From contig NC_133656.1 of assembly GCF_009905375.1 (NCBI RefSeq), forward strand, positions 240,360,744 through 240,424,743: a stretch of 64,000 nt of DNA. The letters are read 5' to 3'. Source of the DNA: Apium graveolens. Lineage: Eukaryota; Streptophyta; Magnoliopsida; Apiales; Apiaceae. Of this stretch, positions 35,576 to 46,812 are shown in pieces. A program made the translations under genes and the position numbers. The notes beneath the pieces were generated by a model. The model did no database searches. It worked only from the letters and a program-made list of their open reading frames with translations, and had not been told where the DNA came from. How positions within the stretch are numbered: the first letter of the stretch is position 1; each line of letters begins with the position of its first letter.

Positions 35576-36283
35576 GTAAATTTCGCATCTTTCTATGTAA
35601 TTTTAGCTCATTTGCTTATGATTTTTGCATAATGTAGTTCTGATTTGCTGTAATTATAATGGGTTTGTTTTGTTTTGAGGTTTTATATTGGTGGTTTGGT
35701 GATTCTTGGAGTTCTTGAAATTTGGGGGTTGGTTTTTATGTGCATTTGATTAATTGATGCTTGATTTGTGTTTTTTTGTTTGATTTGAGATATATGGTGT
35801 GTGAAAGTTTTGATCTTTTTGTTATTTTTGGAGTTGCTGTTTTCGGGTTTTTTCGTTTAGTGTTTGATTGAGATTGATGCTATTTGTGTTGTTTGTATGT
35901 GCTGGTTTATAGTTTTTTGTAGTTCTGTGAGTTTTATAAATTACCCTTGTGTGAAAGGTGAGTATTTATTGGAATTACTTGTTTCTCGTGAATAAAATGT
36001 AGCGCATTTTCAATTTTGCTAAGGGTTTTCGACTGTCAAATTTGTTATTACTAAATTTTATTGTTTTATATGCTTGCTTGAGATGATAAAAATTTTGGTT
36101 GTTGATTGTGATTGCGATGTCAAACTTGATGTCACTGTCATCTTATACTACTGATAAACTTCAAAATTGACTAATTACTTGTGTTTACAAGTGCCGTTGA
36201 AGAGCATGGTTCCCTTCTTCTATCAGTAGCATGTACCTTACCTTTTTGTAATTGTGATGGTAACTTTTTTATTACCTTTTCAG
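35576..36283 (+). promoter_or_regulatory. Putative leader intron of the enoyl-ACP reductase gene
   Basis: CACTTGG|GTAAATTT donor at 35576 after a leader with GC-richer sequence, and acceptor TTTTCAG at 36283, 37 bases before the ATG. The T-rich intervening sequence is typical of plant introns. Confidence 0.6.
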
Positions 36284-36320
36284 ATCCTTTCATCTACTGT
36301 GGTAATATAACTTGTTGGAA

Positions 36321-39300
36321 ATGGCCTCGATCACAACTCCTACCATGCATTTGGCAAAAGGCCAACTTTGCTTTACTGCCTCCGGTAAAGTTTGCCAGCC
36401 AAGCATCGGAAGTTTCAGTACAGAAGTTAGAGGAGCACCATGGACTGGTCTTATAGGCTCCCTTCATGTTTCATCTGCAAAATCCTTGTCTCATAACCTA
36501 ACCTGTAGTTCAGTTAAATCTGAGAGGTTTGTCGTGAAAGCAATGTCTGAAGCAAGTGATTTGAAGCCCCTCCCGGGATTGCCAGTTGATTTGAGAGGTT
36601 AAACATTTAACTTGAACTTATATTTTTTGTTCATGAACATCCTGAATCAGAAATTAGCTGTTTGCATTTCGAAGATTTGCTTCAATGCCATATAGCATGT
36701 ATGCTGCAATATGTATAACCCTTTCGTTTTGTGATTTCTCAAGACATACTCTGTTTAATATTTTGTTGATGTAATTAGAGTTGAGGCCTTAGTTTTTCTT
36801 AAATTTAAAATGTTTTGTATTTTTTTTGGGAGAATTTGCCTTGAACGTTATTGTCATGGCTAACATAAAGTGCTGCTCTCTCGCAGGAAAAAGGGCTTTC
36901 ATAGCCGGCATAGCGGATGATAATGGATATGGATGGGCAATTGCAAAATCTCTTGCTGCTGCAGGTGCTGAAATTCTTATTGGTACATGGGTTCCTGTAC
37001 GTATCCTAATCCAGAACGTGTGCTTTTTTGTCCCAAACATTCAAGTACTTATTACTGTGTATTATATTTATTCAGGCTTTAAACATCTTCGAGTCAAGTC
37101 TAAGGCGCGGGAAGTTTGATGAATCTCGAGTGTAAGGATATTATTGCCTTCATCTCTGCTGATGTGTCTAGAATTTTGTAAAAATGTATAATTGCGTTAC
37201 TGGGTATTGCTGTTTTAGGTTGCCCGACGGTTCGCTGATGGAGATCACTAAAGTGTACCCATTAGATGCAGTTTTTGATAGCCCTGAGGATGTTCCCGAA
37301 GATGTCAGTAAAAAAGTTTGATTACATTTTATGTAATAAATGCTTTGATTCTTGCTGGTATAATTCTTATAAGTGACATATATTTCAGGTGAAGGCAAAC
37401 AAACGTTATGCAGGGTCTTCTAAGTGGACGGTCAAGGTATCAACTTATGATCTTAAATATTGTTTTTCAAAGTTGATTGTTTTGGAATAGAAAAAGTAAA
37501 TACAGATTTTTTCTCTGTGTAGTTCTTGTAATTGGTTCACTGGAAAAATGTTGCCAACATAGTTATGCCAGATGCTCGTTATCAATCTTTTTACCAGCTA
37601 ACTGTAAAATCAATGTAAATATCTTTAGCTGAATTAAGAGGACTCTACTGACTTAAGAATGATTGAACAAGAGTTAATTTCATTTCTTTTCACTTGGTCC
37701 TGACCCTGCATAAGATCTTGAGCTGTATATGTAAATCTATATCACAAATGTATGCCAAGTTGCACTGTTCTGCCTTTGTGCTTCTGTACTAGTGATTATC
37801 TTATGTATGCCGGACACTGTACTACAGAAGTTAAACATGTGCAAGTCATCCTTCATTTTTATTCCTATTTTGACGAATTTAGGCTTTTTGCCTCAACTTG
37901 CAATTGGGGGTTACTTGAGTGCGTGTAGGATTGTCTCTTATCGAAGTAGTCATGTGACTCATTTTTCTCTAGTATACGTGGATTCAATTAATCCTTATAT
38001 CCAAGTCACTTCTATATAATTGTCTCAAGTCCTTTCAGTTTCGCAAATTCAATCCACTATATTCAGAGTACATGGTAATTGTTATATAACGTATCATGCA
38101 GGAAGTTGCTGAATCTGTCAAGGAAGATTTTGGCACCATTGACATCCTGGTTCACTCACTTGCTAATGGACCAGAGGTATGTATATTTGTTTGCTGATGT
38201 GTAACCGTCTACAGGACAGAGTACTAAAGCATGCCATGCAGGTCACGAAACCACTCCTAGAGACATCAAGATATGGATATCTTGCTGCAATCTCTGCTTC
38301 GAGCTATTCCTTTGTTTCTTTACTCAAGCATTTTGTTCCAATAATGAATCCAGGTGCAGTACCTTTCTGATCCAAGCATCTTCTATGGAACCTTTTCTTC
38401 ATTTGCTAATTCTTTTCTGGCTTCATCATCTCGAACATAAATAAAACACAAGACTTTGTTTTTAACTTAAGATCTCTAAGTTTCTTGGCTAAAATAGAGT
38501 TTGTCTAATGAATTTTAGGCGGTGCTTCAATTTCCCTAACCTACATTGCTTCTGAAAGGATCATACCAGGGTAAGTCTCATTATTGTCTTATCTAAGTAT
38601 GTCATGATCAGTAAACAAGCATCCAAGTATGAAGTTTCTTAATCACGCCTTTTTCCTGCATGTAGGTATGGTGGAGGCATGAGTTCAGCAAAGTCTGCTC
38701 TGGAGAGTGACACAAGAGTGAGTAATTTGTACATAATTCTTTATCGCCCTACAGTGCCGAAAATTATAGATTATGACATTCATGATGGATTTTAACAATT
38801 TAAATGGTGTCAAGGTTTTGGCCTTCGAAGCTGGAAGGAAGCACAAAATCAGAGTCAACACCATCTCTGCAGGTAATTATAAGTACCTGACCTAATCTAT
38901 ATTGTAGGACCCACATATTAACAGATTCTGAGTATGATGTCCCTAGACCTATTCTCTCCTGAACTCTGATTGAGTATGCACACATTGAGTTTCTGTGAGA
39001 GCATATCTATGAATTGTAGAGTAGTACAAAAGTTCATATTGCCAGTGTATTAAGAAGATAGATACTGAATCAGTGCTTGTGTATACAATGAATTTGGAAA
39101 CCTAACACATAAGTAGAAATTTCTTTAAGAAGTTGTTCCGACTGTTTATCTTATTGTACCAAACAATTTCATATAAGACTTGATTATTGAAAGTAAAGTA
39201 ACTGAATAATTTCATATAATCCTCCTACATTGTTATCTGGCATAGTTGATTAGATGGATTGAAATTATCTTTCAGGCCCATTGAGAAGCCGCGCTGCTAA

Positions 39301-39689
39301 AGCAATTGGTTTCATCGATATGATGATTGATTACTCCACAGAGAACGCACCTTTGCAAAAAGAATTATCAGCAGGTGAATCATCGAATTGCCTACAGATT
39401 TAGATGTTATACTTACCTGGTTACTCTATACTGCTAAATTTGAAATGAACTTGAGTAGTGCTCCGGTATGGAACATACTGCAGCCTTTAGGTGCATATCT
39501 ATTCCTAATCCTTAACTCTTGAATGCAACAGAGGAAGTGGGGAACGCTGCTGCTTTTCTGGCATCACCTCTGGCTTCGGCCATAACTGGAGCTGTCGTGT
39601 ATGTTGACAACGGTTTGAATGCAATGGGAGTTGGAGTTGACAGCCCAGTATTCAAAGATCTTGACATTCCAAAATACAAAGAGAACTGA
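36321..39689 (+). CDS. MOD1: Enoyl-[acyl-carrier-protein] reductase (NADH), chloroplastic
   Basis: FabI-type reductase of plastid type II fatty-acid synthesis; it performs the last reduction in each elongation cycle. Twelve coding exons: 36321-36597, 36887-36996, 37076-37131, 37219-37303, 37389-37436, 38102-38176, 38242-38353, 38519-38570, 38666-38717, 38815-38872, 39276-39374 and 39532-39689. Total 1182 nt, 393 aa, all phases compatible. Residues 1 to about 78 form a Ser-rich transit peptide ending near VVKAMSE. Next come the NAD-binding Rossmann start ([20 protein letters not shown]), HSLANGPE, the catalytic Tyr/Lys pair in [20 protein letters not shown], and [15 protein letters not shown]. 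It ends [11 protein letters not shown] as in other plants. No defect is seen. Some junctions, such as the exon 5 donor, rest on phase and homology. Confidence 0.96.
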
Positions 39690-39934
39690 AGATAACGGCT
39701 ACCAGTCTTGTAACAGTGTCTTCACATCGTCAATTTACAGATTTTGAGTTATAGACAATAATGCATGTCATCCCATCTTTTGCCATATGGTTCTAGAGTA
39801 ATAGAGTTGTTATAATATGACTGTTGTTTAGCCTTGACATTTGCTTAAGCTATCAGTTTATTAGCCTTTGACGTTTGCTAGCTGTTGCGGTATGCTATCA
39901 GTTTATTATGGTGGGAATGCATTTTTGTTTGGCA

Positions 39935-40340
39935 AGACTAATTCTCTGTGCTAATGCCTGCTTAGATCTCCTTTAATTCTCTGTGTTAATGTCCTGCTTA
40001 GTTCTGATAGCCAGAAAATTACATTTCTTATATGCTAAATATCTTATTATATCTTTATCACTGACAAAGATCTGATAGTAATTATAAATCCTAGTCTAAA
40101 TTATAAATCCTAATAAATAGAGTAAAATTGAAACATTTATGTGTTGGTGTTTGAATTTAATACTGAACCAAACATTTTCAGTATATTTCGTTTATCGCAG
40201 GATCTGGCAGGGTAAATTTTACGCATCCATACCCTCGGAATAATGAAGAGACTCATCCTCTGTGCTAATGTCTGCTTAGATCTCTAATTCTCTGTGCTAA
40301 TTTCCTGCTTAGATCTGATAGCTAGAAATTTTTTCACCTA
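39935..40340. repeat. Degenerate repeats of a 'ctctgtgctaatg..ctgcttagatct' phrase
   Basis: Four copies of the phrase occur in two pairs (39943-40004 and 40258-40318), each pair followed by ctgatagc.agaaa. This suggests a ~315-bp duplicated block downstream of the reductase gene. Confidence 0.75.
40122..40252 (+). repeat. 131-bp direct repeat, copy 1 (copy 2 at 40715-40845)
   Basis: gtaaaattgaaacatttatg through aataatgaagagac is repeated 593 bases downstream at about 90% identity. The two copies bracket a Stowaway MITE. It may be a segmental duplication or LTR-like repeats of a tiny element; no PBS or PPT seen. Confidence 0.85.
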
Positions 40341-40430
40341 ATCTTGCTCGATTTTGCTTGAAGATTTTTGAACCACTAAGCTGCATAACAAGAAACTATT
40401 TAGCACTTGATAAGTTGTAAGTTGTTACTA

Positions 40431-40650
40431 CTCCTCCGTCTGACTGGATTTTTTACATTACTTTTTGACACGCTTTTCAATACTCGTTTCAAGTATAATT
40501 TCATAATATTTTTTTATTTTATTTTTTAATAAAAGTTTTATGTTTAAACTTTTATTCAAAAAAATTAAAAAAATATTATGAAATTATACTTTATTGAAGT
40601 CTCAATACGTGCAAATAGTAAACGTAAATATTCCAGTGGGACGGAGTGAG
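40431..40650. mobile_element. Stowaway MITE with internal inverted repeat
   Basis: 220 bp between TA dinucleotides. Left CTCCTCCGTCTGACTGGA, right CCAGTGGGACGGAGTGAG. The internal part is itself a hairpin (ataatttcataatattt / aaatattatgaaattat). Confidence 0.85.
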
Positions 40651-40849
40651 TAGATGATAAGTGTGTAAAATAGAATGTTTAATAAAAAAAGGAGTATAGA
40701 TTCGAAAAGGTAGTGTAAAATTGAAACATTTATGTGTTAATGTTTGAATTTGATATTGAACCAAACATTTTCGGTATATTACGTTTATCGCAGGATCCGG
40801 CAGGATAAATTCTACGCATCCATACTCTCAGAATAATGAAGAGACGGAC

Positions 40850-41228
40850 TCGACTTGTGTGTATTGCAAAATACGGAAAATGTGGAAAGAATGATATAGC
40901 GGATAATGTGTGTATTAGTATTTCTTATCTTTTGAAATTCTATCAGAATATCATATCATTCTTCTCAATTACAATTCAAATGCATCTTTAATGTGTTTGC
41001 CGGTAAGATCTCTTTAATGTGTTAGCCGTTGCACAAATCTGGTATGATGTGAAAAAAAAATGCATCAAATTCTGATAAGGATATAACCTAGTAGCAAGTA
41101 ATTGGCAGAATGTGCAACTGCAGCTATACATACACTCAACCAAAGAGCCGTCATAAAATCACCATAAGTTAATAAAATAAATCTAATACATTCCCGCAAC
41201 TAGGGGGAAATCTACTCTTGCAGCAGTT
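40850..41228. other. Intergenic, NSE4 3' flank
   Basis: No feature recognised apart from the presumed NSE4 3' UTR. Confidence 0.5.
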
Positions 41229-43896
41229 TCATCTAACTTTCCTTTTTCCTTTGCGTATAGCAGCAGCTCTGGCTGCTGAATCACCACTTTCAGGTGAGTC
41301 TGCTACAATAGTTTCCTGCAAAACACGACCACGATTCCTGGACAATTTCCGAATAGGTGTTGTAGGTAAATTTGCTCTAGCCTGTTCTGGAGATGAATTT
41401 GGTTCTGAATTCCTCGACATGTTGACTTGATTCCTGTGTGGCATTAACTCCTCCCCAGCCTCAATAGAATTCATCATGAACTGTAAATGCAATAAATGAC
41501 ATTTTTTGGTAAAAAAAATATAAGCAGATCAATTAACAAGATATGGATAATGGAAATATAATTACAGAAGTCATTTAAGTTTTACCTACTATTTGATAGG
41601 GCCTAAGCCTGAAGATGATTTTTAATTTACGGCAAGTTGTCAAATGCCAGAAATAATCTATAGGGCTTGTAGCCAAATCTCTACCCTATTTGGTTACCAT
41701 GATAACCGATATTGTATTTGCTCCTTGAGTTTAAATCCGTTTATCATTAACATATTTTATGATAATTTATTTTGCTTTGAATATTAAATTTATTGTTATA
41801 CTTATTTTCCTGCGCTTTTTTTCAAAGAGCACATTTAGCGTTGAGCATTGCACTTATGCTCCAGGACGCCTGTTTAGCGTTTCTGCATTGCACTTATGCT
41901 CCAGGACACCTTTGCGTTTAAGTGCACATATCAGATTTAATATCACCGAGTATGACTATTCAGATCGTACAATCATGAACAATGAAACAGAACCTTACAT
42001 AGAAGCAGCTTGCATTGCCTACTATTAATCAATGAACTATATTTAAGTTTGGTAAATAATAATTTAATTAGTTTTATCTTTCACTTTCTATAAAATGATG
42101 AAATCACGTTAGTAGTAGTAGAGTAAATAAGAACAACTAAAGCAGTTATATTTTATGCTGGCTTTGTTCCATCAGTTATCATTTTTTTAACTTTTCATTC
42201 TTTCCCCATATCTATTCTGCATATGCATTACAGACAATGCATTTTTAAATGCCAAACAAAATATATTCGACCAATAATAGAAACCATAATACTCTACGCA
42301 TTAAACATCAGCAATGATTCAAATCAAACGGAAAAAAAGCACCAAATGTTTCATCATTTTTAAGTACCTTCCAATCCTTGAAGTCAAATCTGAAGATAAA
42401 GTGACTGTAAGACACCTCTCCAGAAGCAACAGCATTTGCAGCAGGAGCATTCTTGGGTGCTGGGATAAGCAACAAACAAACATTATATATAACCTCGCAA
42501 CAAGCACATGTTACAAAATCTTTTTGAATTTCATTTTTAACCAGATAACTGATTGGTAACGAAGAATCTTACAAACTATATGGAATCCCTCCTTTTCATC
42601 AATTGTAATCTCAGCTCTGCCATCTTTCACAAGAAATGAGAGGGCAAATATATTCTCAACAGTTTCCGCAAATGATTCTCTGTTCAGCACTATCCTTTCA
42701 AGCCTTACCCTCCTATTCTTCCTCAATATATTGAACATTGTTGCCATATTCTTATCAGTTTCGGTTCTCTCTTCTGCAGATTCATCAAGCTACAAAGACA
42801 ATTACATAAGTTCAATGACAAATTAAGCAAATCCAACTGGCTATAATATCAAAATCAAACAAAACTTAATCAAAGATGCAAGAAACTAGCTACTACAGGT
42901 AGAACCAAAATTGATACAAACTAACAGTTCTGTAACCGTTTTGCAAGTAATAGTGATCTTCTAAAGCGTACCCATAACACTGTACAACTTAAGAACTAAG
43001 TGCATTGGGCTTAAGGCTACACATACTAAGACTTGTAGAGGGCATTGTATTACCCTCAATTCATTCAACAGTTAATTACAAAAAGGACTTTTAGTTGACA
43101 AGAAAAGAATGTAGCAAACAAAGGGAAGAAATATGCTTTCCAACCTCTTCAGGACGAGAACTTTCAGTTGGTCTCACGTGCTTTTTGCGAGTAGCAACTG
43201 CGCGCTGCTTCATTTCAACATTCATGGGCCCAAGCCTTAAAAAAAGGAGGCACCAAACAACTCAGTGATGGCAGTCAATACAAACAGATACAATTAAATA
43301 AAGAAACACAAGCAGATATACATTGTGCAGCATCCGGGTGCCCTTTTAAAAGCATGAGGCACGTCTAAACCAACTTTCTTCCAATCAATTGAGGCTCCAC
43401 CCTCTACGCCAAAATCTCTGACAAGACAGGCGACATAATCAGAAGGAGTTATACCTTCATTACAGTGTGCCTTAACAGAAGTCATCAAAGTACTTGTAAT
43501 ATTTAGCAGAGCTTCAGCATCTGCTACCTGCTCTCGAGGTTTTTGTACTGATAAAATAAAATTGACAAACACAAATTTAATGAAAATGCTTAGAAAGTGA
43601 ATAATATCTCATAACCGAAACAAAACGAACGGGAATCATAGAACACACAAACTAAAATCAAATAATAAACATCACCAGAACACATATAATTTAATAATTA
43701 CACAATGAGAGAGGGAGAGAGGTACCTAGCAGATGCAAAGACTCGACTTCATTGATGATGGAATTGAATTTGTCAGAATCAACCCTGGAGATATCATCTC
43801 TCTCATCTGTAACATCAACAAAACAACAATTAAAACACACAAACACATATGCACATAAGAAATGGAGAGAGGGAGGGAGATAGAGAGAGAGAGAGA

Positions 43897-43936
<40 letters not shown>

Positions 43937-43953
43937 AAGAGGGGGGAGAGAGA

Positions 43954-44009
<56 letters not shown>

Positions 44010-44159
44010 AATACCACTGATGAGATTCTTAACAGCGAGATAACGAGATCGAAGAACTCTCCGTCGTTTAACACCGTCTTCACCGAAATCATCAGATGCT
44101 CCCCCACTGTTATCATCATTATTATGGTAATTACTACTACTTGCTTGGCCTTTAGCCAT
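41229..44159 (-). CDS. NSE4: SMC5/6 complex subunit NSE4 (Nse4 C-terminal domain protein)
   Basis: Kleisin-like subunit that bridges SMC5 and SMC6 in DNA repair and chromosome maintenance. Seven exons: 44159-44015, 43806-43726, 43547-43322, 43235-43145, 42789-42573, 42459-42368 and 41480-41229, giving 367 aa (Arabidopsis NSE4A is about 400). Recognisable blocks: [12 protein letters not shown] and [16 protein letters not shown] (N-terminal kleisin part), [13 protein letters not shown], the conserved [20 protein letters not shown]...[34 protein letters not shown] and FDFKDWK (Nse4_C), then an Arg/Lys-rich tail. The exon 5 donor GTTT|GTAAGA is chosen to keep PKNAPAANA in frame. Intron 1 is mostly a (GA)n tract. 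The ATG at 44159 starts [11 protein letters not shown]. Confidence 0.93.
41845..41907. repeat. 40-bp tandem duplication in NSE4 intron 6
   Basis: gcattgcacttatgctccag occurs at 41845 and 41885. Confidence 0.8.
43859..44009. repeat. ~150-bp (GA)n/(CT)n microsatellite filling NSE4 intron 1
   Basis: An almost pure GA tract with scattered GGG interruptions lies in the 208-bp intron 1 and ends about 6 bases from the exon 1 donor (minus strand). On the coding strand it is a long CT tract. Confidence 0.95.
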
Positions 44160-44550
44160 TTCTGACACTCAATTGAAAAAATTGAATTAAAAAAACATAT
44201 GAAAGGGGGATAGTGAGAGAGATGAAGAAACTAAACCCTAGATAAGAACCGGGTCGATTCAATTTTATAAAGTGGATCCGAATCGGAAATGGAGGGATGA
44301 AAATTTGAGAATTGGAGCCTCCTCAAATTTTCAAAACCGCTACAATTATGGATTCAACCGCCCTTTCTGACTCCATTTTTTCCTTTTTTTTACTATTAGA
44401 ATTCGTTCCCACTTGAACACCAAACACAGTTGCATTTGTAATAACGTGCTCGATTCGATATTCTTGTTTATTTGATTTATATTATTTTTTCAAATTTGGT
44501 GATAAAATATGAAAAAAAAATCCCATTAAAACTAAAAGAAATATTTTATG
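44160..44550. other. NSE4 5' flank
   Basis: Presumed promoter and 5' UTR of NSE4; no TATA-like motif could be assigned. Confidence 0.4.
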
Positions 44551-44920
44551 AAGGAGCGATTATACCAGTTTTGACGTTAGAAAAAGTCCGATAGATAAAA
44601 CTGTTGGTGACGAAATGAGAATGTTGTGTTTGGTATGTGTTGTTTCATGTTAGATAGATTGTCGATTGTCTTTTTTACAAGGCAATTTATGTGTTTGCAT
44701 CTATCATAAAACAAATAAGAGAATATAAATTGTGATGATTTGAACATGTTCGAATAAGACATATATCGATTTAAGTGTGACGATGGAAGGTTTAGTATTA
44801 TCGGAAACGAAAAGAAAAGGAATACCGGGACGATTGAGATAGCCTACTTTCACTATATTTGAGAGCTTTAGGCCTTCTTGAAAATATGGTACCAAATAAA
44901 ATGTCTTGGAGATATCGAAT
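44550..44920 (+). pseudogene. Decayed LINE ORF2 3' end (tentative)
   Basis: Interrupted frames give EMRMLCLVC, resembling the EMRMLRWMCG signature at the end of plant LINE reverse transcriptase, then KKRNTGTIEIA, resembling KRGRGRPKKTW. Multiple stops. It lies just upstream of a clearer LINE end. Confidence 0.45.
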
Positions 44921-45234
44921 TATGGGTTGATGTTAGTTATATATAATATTAGTCTATTCTTTTTTGTTTGTTATTGTGTTTTTTTTATTATTGATATATT
45001 ATGAATTTCAATCATCATTGTCTTTGATCATGTTAAATTTATTTATAGATCATACTTGTATTTTTGGTAGGTAGAATTTTTTTGTCTTTGATTTTTTTTT
45101 ACGCGAATTCAATTATTTTCAAAGCAACAGTTTTATAAGAGTTCTCGAGTAAGATTGAGTTCGAGTTACCAAATAACATAACACATGCTCTGCTATTGGC
45201 GTGTTAGGTGATAAAAGCATATTTTTAATATTAA

Positions 45235-45935
45235 AAGGTTATTCAATAGATTGACCGCTATACCGATGTTATTATATGGTTATGAGTGTTGGTCATGAGC
45301 GTTGGTCATTAAGAAAAAAAGTTAAAAAAACGTAGGCCGGAGACAACAGAAATACGAATGTTGCGTTGGATGTGTGGCTGCACATTTCCGGGATATATTT
45401 TAAGTGATGCTTACAAAAGAATTTTAGGTGTTGAGTTGATTTTCAAGAAAATACGGGAGGGTCGTTTATGTTGACATGGTTATGTCCATGGAGGACGTTC
45501 CTCAACCTCGATTCTCGATTCGAAGGCTTGAAAGTATGTTAGTTGGAGGAAGAGAAAGAAAGGCAAACTTTATATGACACGGCAATATCAATTGAGTTTG
45601 GACATGTCCACTCTAACTCTTATTGGTCATGTGACAATAGAAACGACTGTTTTGAGACGTTGTATTTGTGTAGTTGAGGGTGGATCTCATGGTTTTAAAA
45701 GGGTTCGATCGTAACGTTTACAGGTAAGTCCCGTGTGAAGAAACTTGAGGCTCGGATAATGGTATTTTAGTATTCGCGGTAGTTTTACCAATGCACATAT
45801 ATCAGTTTCTCTTTTGTCTTGCACTAAGTCGGGTGTCTCGCAAAAAAAGTCTTTATATTATTTCAAAATGGGGACAGGATATACTTACATTCAATCCTTC
45901 AGAGACCCCGTTGTAAGGTGGTAAACTGGATATAT
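45235..45935 (+). pseudogene. LINE reverse-transcriptase C-terminal remnant and 3' tail
   Basis: Frames include TAIPMLLYGYECWS and TEIRMLRWMCGCTF...LGVELIFKKIREGRL, the conserved C-terminal end of plant L1-type ORF2. The 3' part (about 45860-45935), with TACTTACATTCAATCC and AGACCCCGTTGTAAGG, resembles the usual LINE 3' end (TCTGCGTACAT..CTACCCTCCC AGACCCC). Stops and frameshifts throughout. Confidence 0.75.
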
Positions 45936-46019
45936 TTTGTTTAATTTGGTTTACATTTGCATGAGTTGTATCATATATATAAGAGTAAGGCAAATGCAAG
46001 ATGCGAAATAACTATTGCT

Positions 46020-46215
46020 ATTGTTATAATTTATCACAAAAAAAAAAAATAATAAATTATCGCAGATAACCCGCAGTCGCTACCCTTCAGGTACACACTA
46101 GGTAAACCCTAGTGGCTCACACAAAAACCTGCAAATCACGTGAACCAAGATAAATCGCATTAAACGACATGCTCTGTCTCAAGAGGCATAATCATAAATA
46201 GAAATTCAACTACAA
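46020..46215 (-). mobile_element. SINE-like dispersed repeat, copy 2
   Basis: On the minus strand it reads CGATTTATCTTGGTTCACG TGATTTGCAGGTTTTTGTG, matching copy 1 at 15930-16110, with similar flanks (attatgcctcttgag / attatgtctcctgag). It follows the LINE tail closely, but whether LINE machinery mobilised it is unknown. Confidence 0.55.
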
Positions 46216-46812
46216 TTTCAGTTACATTTTTGCATTCAAAAAATTTCAAATTTAACTAAGTTTTTTCTTTTTCCCTCTTTCCTAAATTTCATTTAAATTT
46301 CACCGCTATACATATCATTACTAGTTGCTTGGCGATGTGACATATATATTCATGTCATGTTGAGGGAAAGTATTTGGGACAGTTTTTGCAAAATAATATT
46401 TATTTTCAATTTTCAATTTTCATCTATTCATATTTATTTTCTAGTCCCACGCCTCATTAAAACACTTAAGACGTAGTTTTCAAGTTTTTCACATTAAATT
46501 TTCTCATTTTTGTTGGAATGTGACATATTATTTTAGATTTGTGTGCCTCATGAGATTTTGAAGGATTTAAAATAATTCATAAATTTTAAAAGATTTTTGT
46601 TGATTCTAATTGTCCGCTGATTTGGACGAAATTGATAAAAAAATGTTGCAGATTCTTGATGATTTTGTGAAATTTTTTAGAAATCCTTCAAATCTCATAT
46701 ATTTTGCCGAAATTTTAAAAAAATAAAAAATGTTATGACAAATTTATCAAAACCCTCCATTTTTCCAAGTAAAACAAATTCAATGGACTTTGAATACTTT
46801 CAGATTTCAATA
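46216..46812. other. AT-rich intergenic stretch
   Basis: No gene, RNA or bounded repeat recognised. Repeated TTGAATACTTTCA-like phrases near 46780 and again at 48260-48400 may be traces of a duplicated segment split by the Helitron. Confidence 0.4.

Noticed and set aside
36181..36456. Alternative upstream frame overlapping the enoyl-ACP reductase start
   Set aside because: Crosses a good splice acceptor and is out of frame with the transit peptide; the ATG at 36321 fits the family.
36826..37119. 97-aa frame reading through reductase exon 2
   Set aside because: Contains the genuine exon but runs into intron sequence on both sides; replaced by the spliced model.
43830..44168. Frames with long Leu-Ser repeats over the GA tract
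   Set aside because: Translation of the (GA)n microsatellite in NSE4 intron 1; splice sites remove it.
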